Source: Gemmatimonadota bacterium (GTDB lineage Bacteria; Gemmatimonadota; Gemmatimonadetes; Palauibacterales; Palauibacteraceae). Taken from it: a stretch of DNA of 64,000 bases. Location: positions 111,847 to 175,846 of the forward strand of contig JAJCZV010000062.1 of assembly GCA_029262175.1 (NCBI GenBank). The letters run 5' to 3'. The stretch's first letter is position 1. Every line of letters begins with the position of its first letter. The notes under the pieces are model-generated. The model saw only the letters and a program-made list of their open reading frames with translations, had not been told where the DNA came from and made no database searches. This document shows positions 18,658 through 27,436 of this stretch, piece by piece. The position numbers and the translations under genes are program-made.

Positions 18658-20070
18658 CTAGCGGCCACCGCCAACGCCGGGCAGCGACGATCGACCCCGG
18701 ATTCGATTGAGGAACTCTTGTTGTTGAATGATCGAGAAGGGGATCGCCACGACTTCGTCGCCCTCTTCGAGACCGCTCACGACCTGCGTGTTGTCGAAAT
18801 CGCTGAGACCGATCATGATCGCTTTGACCGCAAGCGCGCCTGTTGCGTCATAGTAGAAAACGAACGCTTGCCGCGGCTGACCCGAATTGGCCTGCTGTTG
18901 GCCTCCAGCCCCGCCTCCCCCGCGAAACTGCTGCGTCATCTGTTGTCGCTCGGCGGCGGATAAACCTTGAAACCACTCACGTCGCTCGCTGTCCGACATC
19001 GATTGGATCTCCGACGGTCGACGCCCGTTTATCAGGGCTTCTTCCTCCCCGCCAGCCGATTCGGTCGGTTCTCTGCCGGCGGTGCTGGCCGTCCTCGCGA
19101 TCTCGTTCACATCGATGTTCAAGCCGAGCGCGTTCACCAACTGGGAGGCCTCTTGTTGCACCTTGATCCCGCTGTTGGCAAGAGCCAGCACGTTGTCCTG
19201 CCGTCCGATCACGACCACGACGTCGGAGTTCATTCCCGGGCGTAGGAGGTCTTCTTCGTTCGCGATCCGGGTCAGAACGGCGAACATCGTCACGTTCTGC
19301 TCGACGACGGCCTGCGGCTCGATCTTCAGCACGGAGCCGCGGAAGGTTCGATCCGGATACGCTTCTACTTTGATCTCGGCGGGCAGCCCCGCTTTGAGCC
19401 GTCCGATATCGGTTTCGTCAACGAGGGTGCGCACTTGGACCTCGGTGAGATCCGCCATCCTCATCAAGACCGTCCCGCCGGTGAGATCACGCGTGCCGGT
19501 GACGACCTGGCCCTCTTCGAGTGTGCGTTCGACGATCGTGCCCGTGATCGGTGCTCTGAGCGTGACGTCGTTGAGCTTGTCTTCAGCCAGCTCCAAGTTG
19601 GTCGTGGCTCGGACCAGTGCGGCTTTGGCGTTGGCGCTCTCTAGGATCGCCGCTTCCAATTCATCGGTCGTCACGATGTCCGCGTCGCGAAGCTCTTGGA
19701 TCCGCCCCAGCTGGCGCTCGGCGACACCGAACCGCGCCTGGGCGACCTCGAGGTCGGCCTCGGCCTGTGCAAAGGCGTTGTTCACATCCCGAGGATCGAT
19801 ACGAACCAGGAGGGTCCCGCGCTCCACCTTGTCACCGAGCTCGACCGGGAGGGACAGCACTTCGCCCCCCGCTTGCGACTTCACTTCGATAATACGGATG
19901 GGCTCGATCGTGCCGGTGGCTTCAACGCTCGAGATAATGCTCGCGCGTCCCACGGTCTGGATTTGCAGCACCTGCCCGGCTTCGGTCGCTTCACCCGTCG
20001 CGCATGCCGCGAGCAACAGAGTCGATCCGACCACGTGTGCCAAAGTTGGTGCTTTTCGTGTTGCAAACAT
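18658..20070 (-). CDS. MacA/HlyD-family periplasmic adaptor lipoprotein
   Basis: From ATG 20070 this gives 470 residues with a lipobox LLAAC. Lipoyl (QAGGEVLSLPVELGDKVERGTLL), coiled-coil hairpin, beta-barrel and membrane-proximal domains are readable. Between the barrel and the last domain is a glycine/glutamine-rich insert holding SAAERQQMTQQF and repeated GGG/QQQ, unusual for MacA. It bridges the permease at 17444-18655 to an outer membrane channel. Between the adaptor and tolC lies an apparent terminator, so its own promoter is expected in 20071-20190; an AT-rich TATAAAT at 20105-20111 (minus) is a possible -10. Confidence 0.9.
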   Translation of the reverse strand: MFATRKAPTLAHVVGSTLLLAACATGEATEAGQVLQIQTVGRASIISSVEATGTIEPIRIIEVKSQAGGEVLSLPVELGDKVERGTLLVRIDPRDVNNAFAQAEADLEVAQARFGVAERQLGRIQELRDADIVTTDELEAAILESANAKAALVRATTNLELAEDKLNDVTLRAPITGTIVERTLEEGQVVTGTRDLTGGTVLMRMADLTEVQVRTLVDETDIGRLKAGLPAEIKVEAYPDRTFRGSVLKIEPQAVVEQNVTMFAVLTRIANEEDLLRPGMNSDVVVVIGRQDNVLALANSGIKVQQEASQLVNALGLNIDVNEIARTASTAGREPTESAGGEEEALINGRRPSEIQSMSDSERREWFQGLSAAERQQMTQQFRGGGGAGGQQQANSGQPRQAFVFYYDATGALAVKAIMIGLSDFDNTQVVSGLEEGDEVVAIPFSIIQQQEFLNRIRGRSSLPGVGGGR

Positions 20071-20193
20071 CCGTGAGAAGCCTCTCCAGATAGGACGATA
20101 TGTCATTTATAGCGACGGTTTCGTTTTGGTACACCGCCACGCCCGACCTGGGCAATCTGAGGACACTCTCGGGGGGTCGCGCGTTGAATCCTA

Positions 20194-20226
20194 AAACCAG
20201 AAAAGGCGGCCCGTCAGGGCCGCCTT
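20194..20226 (-). terminator. Intrinsic terminator after the TolC-like gene
   Basis: On the minus strand the stem GGCGGCCC/GGGCCGCC (20205-20224) with a 4-nt loop is followed by TTTTCTGGTTTT. It lies about 40 nt downstream of the stop of the TolC-like gene and upstream of the adaptor gene. Confidence 0.8.
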
Positions 20227-20265
20227 CACCGACGTCGTTCCGCTGCCTGTCGGCCAATTACAGCG

Positions 20266-21594
20266 TTAGGGCTGCTCTACCGAACGCCCCAGAAGGGCCT
20301 CGATCTGGGCCACCGCAAGTTGATAGTCGAACCGTCGGCTCACCAGGTCGACTTCGGCCTGCGTCAGCGTGATCTGAGCATCCTGAAGTTCCAGGATGGT
20401 CGACAGCCCGAGTCGGTAGCGCTCCTGTACCACCCGAAGACTCTCGTTGCTCAGCTCGACGTTTTGCAGCGCAAGGTCGATCCCGGCCTGGGCCGACTGC
20501 GACGTGCTGTAGGCCGCGTCCAGTTCCGAACTCAGGTTCAGCTGAGCCGCGCGCTCTTGCTCCCGGGCGAGATTCGCCCGTGCTTGGGCTTGGAAGATCT
20601 GAGTCTCTCGCTGGAATCCGTTGAACAGTGGGTACGATCCCCGCAGCGACAGGGACCAGGAACGATTCGCCGGTGGAAAGTCGGAGTTGGCCCAAGCGTA
20701 TCCGCCGGAGACACTGACCGAAGGGAGGTACGCGGACTTCGCGCTCGAAGCCGCCGACTCAGCCGCTCGCGTGGCGGCATCTGCGGTTTGGAGCGACGGT
20801 GCCGACGCCCCCGCCATCTCAAAGAGTTGATCTCGGGTAAAGGCGAGCGGGAGGGCTTCCAGCTCGGCTTCGGGTGAAGGTCCGACTCGCTCGTCCGAGC
20901 CTACGACCTCCGTCAATCGGAACGTCGTCGTGCGTTCGCTGTTTTGGGCGTTCAAAAGGGCGAGCTTCGCGTTGTTGAGATCCACTTGGGAGCGGAGAAG
21001 ATCCGAGCGCGTCGCTCGGCCCAATTCGAGCTGCTGCTCGACGAAATCGAGCTGATCCTCTTGGCGGAGAAGTCGTCGCTCTTCCACTCCGACGAGCTCT
21101 CGTGCCGCGACCGCCGCCGAATAGGCCTGCTTCACCTGCTGGACGGTCAAGAACTGAACCTCGCGGTAGCGCTCGTTCTGCTCGAGTACCCCTAGCCTCG
21201 CGCCCTTGAGGTCGGAGAACCGGGACCACCCGTCGAAGAGGTTGTAGGACGCGGTGAGTTGGGTCGAATAGCTGGTCGTGCTAAACCCCTGGTTGCTCGC
21301 GTCCAAGCGGGCGGAGGACGAGTTGGAGTACCCGAACGACATGTTCACTGCCGGCAAGAGCTGCCCGTAGGCGCTGAGCCGCGTGTGTTCGGCCTGTTCG
21401 ATCGCCGTAAACGCCTGCTGCAAACCTGGATTCCGTCGTCGGGCGATCTCGACCGCCTCGGCGAGCGAAATGGGTCGAAATTCCTGTGGAGGTGCCACTT
21501 GTCCGGCCACTGGCGCGCCTGCGGCGGCGAACATCGCCAGCGCCGCGAACGCGAACGGTGCCCACCCCGATCTATGTCTACATGTGCTCGTCAT
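20266..21594 (-). CDS. TolC-family outer membrane efflux protein
   Basis: This 442-residue protein has a signal peptide ending near VAGQ. It shows two repeats of the OEP domain: an ISLAEAVEIARRRNPGL start in the first half, and long amphipathic helices with AELEALPLAF and LSTILELQDAQITLTQAEVDL in the second. It should form a trimeric outer-membrane channel for the adaptor-permease pair downstream. It is the last gene of a sigma/anti-sigma/Spy-like operon. Confidence 0.93.
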   Translation of the reverse strand: MTSTCRHRSGWAPFAFAALAMFAAAGAPVAGQVAPPQEFRPISLAEAVEIARRRNPGLQQAFTAIEQAEHTRLSAYGQLLPAVNMSFGYSNSSSARLDASNQGFSTTSYSTQLTASYNLFDGWSRFSDLKGARLGVLEQNERYREVQFLTVQQVKQAYSAAVAARELVGVEERRLLRQEDQLDFVEQQLELGRATRSDLLRSQVDLNNAKLALLNAQNSERTTTFRLTEVVGSDERVGPSPEAELEALPLAFTRDQLFEMAGASAPSLQTADAATRAAESAASSAKSAYLPSVSVSGGYAWANSDFPPANRSWSLSLRGSYPLFNGFQRETQIFQAQARANLAREQERAAQLNLSSELDAAYSTSQSAQAGIDLALQNVELSNESLRVVQERYRLGLSTILELQDAQITLTQAEVDLVSRRFDYQLAVAQIEALLGRSVEQP

Positions 21595-21615
21595 TGATCC
21601 TCACTCGGTGACGCC

Positions 21616-22092
21616 CTAGTTGGGCGTCTCGTTCTTCTTTTTGTCTTGCCCGTCCGAGCCGTTTTCGCGTTCGCTCGTAGCGGGATCGCGCTCCCTATAC
21701 CGTTCGCTGAGCAGGTTGCGGTACTGCTCGACCTGCGCGTCACTCAGTACCGACTCGATTTGTGTTCGAATCGAATCCATGAGCGACCGGTACTGCGGTC
21801 GAACTGCCTGCTGTAGTTCGCGCGCGGAGGCTCGGTAATGGTCGAGCATCCCTTCAATCTCCGTGCGCTGTTCGCCTGTCAACGCGAGGTCATCGGCAAA
21901 CGCTTCGATCGTCGTTTGCCGATCTCTCCTAGTCGACGGTCGGGCCTCGCCCGAAGGCGAGGATTTACCCGCTTCCCGCGCTTGCGCGAGACTCGGTATC
22001 ATGTCGAGTCGGTCTCCAGCCACACCGACCGCGGCTCCAGCCGCGAAGGTCAGTCCCAGAAGGAGTACTGCTCGAGTTCTCGAAGCGTCCAT
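21616..22092 (-). CDS. Spy/CpxP-like periplasmic protein
   Basis: This 158-residue protein has an N-terminal signal/anchor helix (VLLLGLTFAAGAAVGVAG) followed by a helical domain with the LTGEQ and LSDAQ motifs typical of LTxxQ proteins (Spy, CpxP, CnrX-like). These are envelope stress sensors or chaperones. It lies between an anti-sigma gene and tolC, so it may tune the sigma factor in response to envelope stress. Confidence 0.75.
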   Translation of the reverse strand: MDASRTRAVLLLGLTFAAGAAVGVAGDRLDMIPSLAQAREAGKSSPSGEARPSTRRDRQTTIEAFADDLALTGEQRTEIEGMLDHYRASARELQQAVRPQYRSLMDSIRTQIESVLSDAQVEQYRNLLSERYRERDPATSERENGSDGQDKKKNETPN

Positions 22093-22123
22093 ACGAAGTC
22101 GACCTTTGTCGCGTTTCAGCGTG

Positions 22124-22534
22124 CTAAGGTGAGATAAGTGCGGCGGCCAAGATCGCGTCGCGGCTCGGTTCGTCCGTATCGATCAGAAGCGCCGGCGGCG
22201 CTTCAGCGTCCGGGGCCAACGACGACACCAATTCCTCCGGCTGCCCCATAGGGGCCGTCGCGAGGATATCGGCGCCATCGGCCTCTACGGCCCGATACGC
22301 CAACGTGCCAAAGACGACCAAGAGTCCGGCGGCGAGCGGGGCGAGGATGGAAGACCAACCCGCGGTCACGTCGAACCAAGATCGTGCCTGCACCTCGATG
22401 GCCTCGGCAGCTGCCAACACCTGCCGCCGAATTCGGTGCCGAGTCATTTCATCGGGGCGAAGCGGCTCCAGGTAAACTGGCCAACCCGAGTCTGATTTCC
22501 GTCCGTCATCTCTGGAACGTTGTTCTCTGTTCAT
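22124..22534 (-). CDS. Putative membrane anti-sigma factor
   Basis: This 136-residue protein lies 4 nt after an ECF sigma gene. It has a cytoplasmic N-terminal helical part (PDEMTRHRIRRQVLAAAEAI), one membrane helix (SSILAPLAAGLLVVFGTLAY) and a short periplasmic tail. There is no zinc-binding HxxxCxxC, so the assignment rests on position, topology and size. It should hold the adjacent sigma factor inactive until an envelope signal arrives. Confidence 0.6.
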   Translation of the reverse strand: MNREQRSRDDGRKSDSGWPVYLEPLRPDEMTRHRIRRQVLAAAEAIEVQARSWFDVTAGWSSILAPLAAGLLVVFGTLAYRAVEADGADILATAPMGQPEELVSSLAPDAEAPPALLIDTDEPSRDAILAAALISP

Positions 22535-22538
22535 TCCC

Positions 22539-23198
22539 CTATCTCTCTTCGTCTGTTCCGGCTGTTCCGGCGTCGGCGCGTCCCCCCAGGATGCGTCTTA
22601 GCGCCTGCCGGCCGTGGTGTAAATTCGCGCGTGAGGTACCGACAGCGATCTCGAGAACCACCGAGATCTCAGCATGGTCGTATCCCTCTAGGTCGTACAT
22701 CAGCACCGCCGTCCGTTGACGCTCCGGCAGCTGGCTCAGAGCGTCCAGTACCTTGGTTCTTGCCAAGTTTCGTTCGAGCTCGCGGTGCGGATCGTCGCGA
22801 GACGCCGCCGTCTCGTTGAGCTCTGAATGCGTCCTCAGCGATTCACGCCGTCTGAGGTTCAAACACGTGCTCCGCAGTACCCGATAAAACCATGGACCGA
22901 AGCGACTTCCGGGCCGCAGCTGTCCGATTCGGTCGAGCGCACGGATAAAGGCGGCCTGCACCGCGTCTTCCGCGTCCTGCTCTTGGCGAAGAATCGAGAG
23001 CGCCACGGCGTACGCCGGATCCATGTATCGGGTGACCAGAGTGGAGTACGCCTGTGCGTCGCCACCCTGGACCGCATCGACTAGGCCCGGTTCGTCTGCG
23101 CCTCGGTCCGGATCTCGCGTCTCCGTCCTCTCGGACTTCATCGTGTATCCGTCGGGGCGCTCATCCGTATGCGTTTTCTGCGCCAAGGACGTTCCCAT
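22539..23198 (-). CDS. ECF sigma factor
   Basis: Sigma region 2 reads AYSTLVTRYMDPAYAVALSILRQEQDAEDAVQAAFIRAL and region 4 LSQLPERQRTAVLMYDLEGYDHAEISVVLEIAVGTSRANLHHGRQALR, a clear group IV sigma-70. ATG 23198 (219 residues) and ATG 23141 (200 residues) are both possible; neither has a strong ribosome site. It heads an operon with anti-sigma, Spy-like and TolC genes and faces a second sigma operon across a 160-nt gap. Confidence 0.9.
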   Translation of the reverse strand: MGTSLAQKTHTDERPDGYTMKSERTETRDPDRGADEPGLVDAVQGGDAQAYSTLVTRYMDPAYAVALSILRQEQDAEDAVQAAFIRALDRIGQLRPGSRFGPWFYRVLRSTCLNLRRRESLRTHSELNETAASRDDPHRELERNLARTKVLDALSQLPERQRTAVLMYDLEGYDHAEISVVLEIAVGTSRANLHHGRQALRRILGGRADAGTAGTDEER

Positions 23199-23358
23199 TG
23201 CAACTGATTAACACGCCTTCCGCTTCGGCCGTTGCACCGATCGCGAAGCGTTTAACATTATCATCTGACGGTGCGTCATACCTTCGTGACCGGGGAAAAG
23301 CCCGGTCTGACGGGGGCTCAGCGGGCGCGCAGCGCGACGATGTCCTCCACAGGGCCCG
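23199..23358. promoter_or_regulatory. Divergent promoter region between two ECF sigma operons
   Basis: This 160-nt gap separates two head-to-head sigma genes and must hold both promoters. It contains an AT-rich GTTTAACATTATCATC stretch near 23250 and a hairpin GACCGGG/CCCGGTC at 23288-23307 with no T-tract, in the leader of the plus-strand sigma gene. I could not define a convincing ECF -35/-10 pair on either strand. Confidence 0.5.
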
Positions 23359-23949
23359 ATGCTAGACGACCATTCGGTAGTCGAACAAGCGCGTCTCGGG
23401 GACGAGCGCGCCTGGCGCGAACTATACGACGCGCACGCCGATCTGGTTTTTCGCCTCGCGTACCGCGTCGTGAACGACCGAGATGCGGCGTTGGACGTCG
23501 TGCAGGAGGCGTATGTCAAAGCGTCGAAGTCGATCGACCGGTTTCGAGGCGATTCCAGCTTTCGCAGTTGGATCGCCTCCATCGCGCTCAACGAGGCTCG
23601 ATCGTGGTTGCGGAAACGAGCCAGGGCGCGGCAGGTCAGCCTGGACGCGGTCGCCGAACCGGCCGACGAGAGCAGGGGCGCCGACGACGCCGTGTCTGAC
23701 TTGGATCTGGCGAGGCGAGCGCTCGACTATATTGACACGCTCCCCGAGCAGCAGCGAGACGCGGTGATGTATCGGACCACGGAAGGGCTGTCGTACAAGG
23801 AGATCGCGGAGGCTCTGGGGACGAGCGAGGGATCCGCGAGAGTGAGCTATCACCATGGAATCTCGAAGCTGAGAGCCCATATGAAACCGTTGATCGAACT
23901 GACCGCGACGCCGGTAGGTGTCCGAGCGAGGATAGATGGCGATGAGTAG
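23359..23949 (+). CDS. ECF sigma factor
   Basis: This 196-residue group IV sigma-70 has region 2 (AWRELYDAHADLVFRLAYRVVNDRDAALDVVQEAYVKA) and region 4 (IDTLPEQQRDAVMYRTTEGLSYKEIAEALGTSEGSARVSYHHG). The next gene encodes a zinc-binding anti-sigma and overlaps by 14 nt. It is one of three ECF systems in the window and mirrors the minus-strand operon that starts 160 nt away. Confidence 0.92.
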   Translation: MLDDHSVVEQARLGDERAWRELYDAHADLVFRLAYRVVNDRDAALDVVQEAYVKASKSIDRFRGDSSFRSWIASIALNEARSWLRKRARARQVSLDAVAEPADESRGADDAVSDLDLARRALDYIDTLPEQQRDAVMYRTTEGLSYKEIAEALGTSEGSARVSYHHGISKLRAHMKPLIELTATPVGVRARIDGDE

Positions 23950-24457
23950 GAGCGATGTCCGCGGGGATCACCCGATCGATGCGCTTCCCGACTACGTACG
24001 CGGGGGTGCGGTCGAAACCGGGTCGATCGAGCGACACTTGGCGGGGTGTGAATCCTGTCGCGTCGAACTCGAGGTGCTTCGCGCGGTTCATGGGTCCGGC
24101 CCCGCCGCGCTTTCGGACATGGAACGTCAGCGGGCCTACCGTTCTTTCGAGGCTCGTCGCACCGCGCCCGATTCTTCGGGCTCCCGCTGGCTATGGTCGA
24201 CGTGGCGCGCTGCCGCGGCGATCGCGCTTCTCCTGACTGGCGTGGGAGTGTGGCAGGTCGTCGATCGGGGAGAACGGGTTTCGGACTGGAGTCCGGAGCT
24301 CGCGTTGGACGGCTGGACCGCAGACTTGGTCGAGCTGGATATCGGGCCCGGCGCGGTAGGGCTGGCGTTCGGATATGACACAGCGGACGAGATGCTCTGG
24401 GAGGATCTCGAAGGCGTGGATCCGTACGATCTGACCGCGCCCTGGGAGGACAACTGA
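23936..24457 (+). CDS. Zinc-binding membrane anti-sigma factor
   Basis: This 173-residue protein has an N-terminal zinc-finger HLAGCESC (HxxxCxxC) typical of ZAS anti-sigma domains. A membrane helix follows (WRAAAAIALLLTGVGVWQVV), then an acidic periplasmic tail. It overlaps the sigma gene before it and touches the next start (TGATG), so the three genes are coupled. It should bind the ECF sigma factor and release it on a signal. Confidence 0.85.
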   Translation: MAMSRSDVRGDHPIDALPDYVRGGAVETGSIERHLAGCESCRVELEVLRAVHGSGPAALSDMERQRAYRSFEARRTAPDSSGSRWLWSTWRAAAAIALLLTGVGVWQVVDRGERVSDWSPELALDGWTADLVELDIGPGAVGLAFGYDTADEMLWEDLEGVDPYDLTAPWEDN

Positions 24458-25029
24458 TGAGACGGGGTAAGCGGATGCCACGACCTCGGCGCGCACTGGC
24501 CGTGAGCCTGGGACTGACGCTCGTCCTGTCTGTGAGCGCGACCTTGGAGGCACAGACCAGGCGCGGCGTACAACAACGCAACGAGCGACGAGCGGGCCAG
24601 GTGGATCGCAGCGCCCGCGATCAAGCCGCGACCGACAGGGCCCTGGAGCAGCGGCAGGGGCAGGTGCTTCTGGATCGGTTTGCACAGCGCGTCGGAGAAG
24701 CGCTTCATCTCGATGATGCGACTGCGGAGCGTCTGCTGCGCGAGCTGCAGGAATCTCGTTCTCAGCGCAGCGGTATCAACGCGCAGGTCGCCGCGAATCG
24801 GGTAGAACTCGGCCGACTGATCCAAGAGGCGCCGGCGGATGAAGACCGCATCGGCCGGTTGATCGACCAGGTCTTCGCCCTAGAGGTACAGCGCGCTCAG
24901 GTGGCCCTCGACGAGCAGCGTAGGTTGTCGGAGTTTCTCACACCTCTCCAACGGGCACGAATCATCTGGCTCCAACAGCGCCTCGCGCGTCAGGCGCTCG
25001 AGCGCCGGTCCGGGAGCCCGAACCCTTAG
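24457..25029 (+). CDS. Secreted Spy/CpxP-like helical protein
   Basis: This 190-residue protein has a signal peptide (ALAVSLGLTLVLSVSATLEA). The remainder is almost fully helical and Gln/Arg-rich, ending with LTPLQRARIIWLQQRL, an LTxxQ-type motif. This resembles Spy/CpxP-like periplasmic proteins, as does the protein at 21616-22092 in the mirrored operon. It is translationally coupled to the anti-sigma gene (TGATG) and is probably the sensor or output of that system. Confidence 0.68.
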   Translation: MRRGKRMPRPRRALAVSLGLTLVLSVSATLEAQTRRGVQQRNERRAGQVDRSARDQAATDRALEQRQGQVLLDRFAQRVGEALHLDDATAERLLRELQESRSQRSGINAQVAANRVELGRLIQEAPADEDRIGRLIDQVFALEVQRAQVALDEQRRLSEFLTPLQRARIIWLQQRLARQALERRSGSPNP

Positions 25030-25071
25030 GCGTACTTGTTCCCGCGCGCGGGCCGCAGCATCTTCGGCCCC

Positions 25072-25620
25072 GTGAATGATGAAACGTACGTCCAGACGCC
25101 CGTAGCCGAGCACCCTTCCGGGGAACTCGCGTTAGCGGCGAAGACGCTCGTCCACGAGCGCATCCGCGGGATCCGCAAAGCTGTGGGTCGTCGCCTAGGT
25201 CCAGGCGATATCGTCCTCCACCCCGCAGCCGCCGAGGTTCGCCAGCACCTGTTCGAAGAGGCGTGCGAGCTCTACTGGAACGAGCTGAGTTGGGAAGAGA
25301 TCACCGAGGAGGAACTCGTCGGCGACGAAGAGTTCACCGAGATGGTTTTCCCGGGTCTCCTGACCTTGATCGACGCGTTTCTTCCCAAGTCGGAAAACGG
25401 CGAGCCAGATCGAGATCAGGAACACCGCGACGTCGCGCACGACTTCCTCGAATGGTTGGCTGCGCGCCTCGTTGGGCTCCGCATCAAGACGCCGGAGTCC
25501 GACGATGAACGGGAACGCGTCAGACGCGAGAGGGCCGTCACGGACGATCTGATCGACCTGATCGCATTTCGAGTGTGTTCGTTGACCAACGACGAGATCG
25601 AGACCTACCAGAGCCGCTAG
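25072..25620 (+). CDS. Hypothetical acidic helical protein
   Basis: From GTG 25072 this gives 182 residues; an in-frame TTG at 25036 is the other option, and neither has a clear ribosome site. The protein is rich in Glu/Asp and mostly helical, with conserved-looking LYWNELSWEEITEEELVGDEE and FLEWLAARLVGLRIKTPESDDE. There is no membrane helix, signal or known motif. It lies between the sigma operon and etfB with gaps on both sides. I do not recognise a function. Confidence 0.6.
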   Translation: MNDETYVQTPVAEHPSGELALAAKTLVHERIRGIRKAVGRRLGPGDIVLHPAAAEVRQHLFEEACELYWNELSWEEITEEELVGDEEFTEMVFPGLLTLIDAFLPKSENGEPDRDQEHRDVAHDFLEWLAARLVGLRIKTPESDDERERVRRERAVTDDLIDLIAFRVCSLTNDEIETYQSR

Positions 25621-25682
25621 GTCCCAGTCCGGGGTTGGCCAGTGTGTCTCGTCCCCAAACACTTTGAGCTGAGATCCCCACG

Positions 25683-26432
25683 ATGAACACCATCGTCTGC
25701 ATAAAACGCGTGCCCGATTCGGCCACACGAGTCATGATCGCATCGGATGGCACCTCGCTGGATCCCGCCGGGGTCAAGTACATCGTCAACCCCTATGATG
25801 AGTTCGCCCTCGAAGAGGCCATCCGTCGAAAGGAAGAGGCGGGCGCGGGCACCGTCACGGTGATCGCCCTCGGTCCGGCCGCGGCCGCGGAATCGCTTCG
25901 TCAGGCGCTCGCCATGGGTGCGGACGCCGGCGTCTTGCTCCGATGCGAGGGATCACACGATTCGCTCGTCGTGGCCCGTGCACTCGCCGACGAGATCCGG
26001 GGACGAGAGTTCGATCTCGTCTTGTTCGGCAAGCAAGCGATCGACGACGACAACATGCAGGTCCCACAGATGGTGGCCGAATTCCTCGAGTTGCCTTGCG
26101 CCACGGTCGTCGTCGGGCTCGAGATCGATGACGGACAGGCGACCGCGAAGCGAGAAGTGGAGGGGGGACATGAGGTCCTCGAGTTCGCGCTCCCGGCCGT
26201 CGTCTCGACGCAAAAAGGCCTCAACGAGCCACGGTACCCCAGCCTCAAGGGAATCATGGCGGCAAAGAAGAAGCCCCTGGAAGAAAAGGATGTCTCGCTC
26301 CAGGCTTCGAACATCGAACTGGTTTCGCTGGAGGAGCCCCCGGCTCCCGCGGCGGGCAGGATCGTGGGCGAGGGAGTCGAAGCGATACCGGATCTCGTTC
26401 GCGCGCTTCGCGAAGAAGCGGGGGTGCTCTGA
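25683..26432 (+). CDS. etfB: Electron transfer flavoprotein beta subunit
   Basis: This 249-residue protein has the ETF-beta start MNTIVCIKRVPDSATRV, an NPYDEFALEEAIR motif and the family signature region around VVVGLEIDDGQATAKREVEGG. ETF is an FAD/AMP heterodimer that carries electrons from acyl-CoA and other dehydrogenases to the quinone pool. Its stop overlaps the etfA start (TGATG). Confidence 0.96.
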   Translation: MNTIVCIKRVPDSATRVMIASDGTSLDPAGVKYIVNPYDEFALEEAIRRKEEAGAGTVTVIALGPAAAAESLRQALAMGADAGVLLRCEGSHDSLVVARALADEIRGREFDLVLFGKQAIDDDNMQVPQMVAEFLELPCATVVVGLEIDDGQATAKREVEGGHEVLEFALPAVVSTQKGLNEPRYPSLKGIMAAKKKPLEEKDVSLQASNIELVSLEEPPAPAAGRIVGEGVEAIPDLVRALREEAGVL

Positions 26433-27415
26433 TGGCGAACGTTCTGGGGTACGCCGAGATCCGCGACGGCGAGGCCGGCAAGGCCGCTCGCGAAGTCTTG
26501 GGCGCGGCACACGGATTGGCGGCGGCGCTTGGCGGCGAGGCGCACGCGGTGGTGGTCGGCGGTCCAGGGGTGCGCGAGGGGGCGGCCTCGTTGAGTGGAT
26601 TCGCGGCTGCTCGAATCTTCGTGGGGCAGGACGCTTCGCTCCAACTCCAACAGCCCGACGTTGCGGCCGCCGCGATTGCGCGGCTTGTCGAGAGCGGCGA
26701 CTACGCTGCGGTCCTGTTTCCCGCCACGGCCCAGGGCAAGGACTTGGGGCCCCGCGTCGCGGCGCGGCTAGGCCGAGGGCTCGCGACCGAAATCACCTCT
26801 CTCGAAGCAAGTGGAGGGACGATCGTCGCGCGTCGGCCCATGTATGCCGGCAAGGCGATCGCGACGTTACGGTTCTCCGACGGACCCGCGCTCATGAGCA
26901 TCCGCGCGAACGGTTTTGCCCCGGTTGAACTCGACACCGGCGGCGCGGTCGAAGACATCGAGGTCAACGCCGCGGACGCCCGCGTGCGCGTGACGGGGCT
27001 CGAGCAGGGCGACCGCGACCAAGTCGACGTCGGCGAAGCGAACATCGTCGTCTCCGGTGGGCGCGGAATGCAAGGCCCCGAGCATTGGCACCTGTTGGAG
27101 GCTCTTGTCGCCGCGCTCGGAGACGAGGCGGCCCTCGGGGCGAGCCGTGCCGTGGTCGACGCCGGTTGGCGCCCTCACGGCGAGCAGGTCGGCCAGACCG
27201 GCAAGACTGTTTCACCGAACCTCTACTTTGCGGTCGGGGTCAGCGGAGCGATCCAGCACCTCGCGGGGATGCGAACGGCGAAGGTCATCGTCGCTATCAA
27301 TCGCGACGCGGACGCACCGATCTTCGGGGTCGCCGATTACGGTCTGGTGGGCGACGTGTTCGAGGTGTTGCCTCCTCTCGCGGCAGCGATACGCGAGGCC
27401 CGAGGAGAGGGCTGA
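26432..27415 (+). CDS. etfA: Electron transfer flavoprotein alpha subunit
   Basis: This 327-residue protein has an N-terminal ETF domain and the C-terminal FAD-binding signature ([18 protein letters not shown], then [14 protein letters not shown]). It forms the ETF dimer with the coupled etfB product in the cytoplasm. No acyl-CoA dehydrogenase or ETF-quinone oxidoreductase is adjacent; instead a molybdoenzyme maturation gene follows after 21 nt. Confidence 0.97.
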   Translation: MANVLGYAEIRDGEAGKAAREVLGAAHGLAAALGGEAHAVVVGGPGVREGAASLSGFAAARIFVGQDASLQLQQPDVAAAAIARLVESGDYAAVLFPATAQGKDLGPRVAARLGRGLATEITSLEASGGTIVARRPMYAGKAIATLRFSDGPALMSIRANGFAPVELDTGGAVEDIEVNAADARVRVTGLEQGDRDQVDVGEANIVVSGGRGMQGPEHWHLLEALVAALGDEAALGASRAVVDAGWRPHGEQVGQTGKTVSPNLYFAVGVSGAIQHLAGMRTAKVIVAINRDADAPIFGVADYGLVGDVFEVLPPLAAAIREARGEG

Positions 27416-27436
27416 CGCCGATTCCAGAATGACGCG

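Noticed and set aside
23288..23307. GACCGGG/CCCGGTC hairpin as a terminator
   Set aside because: No T-tract follows on either strand; more likely leader structure of the sigma gene.
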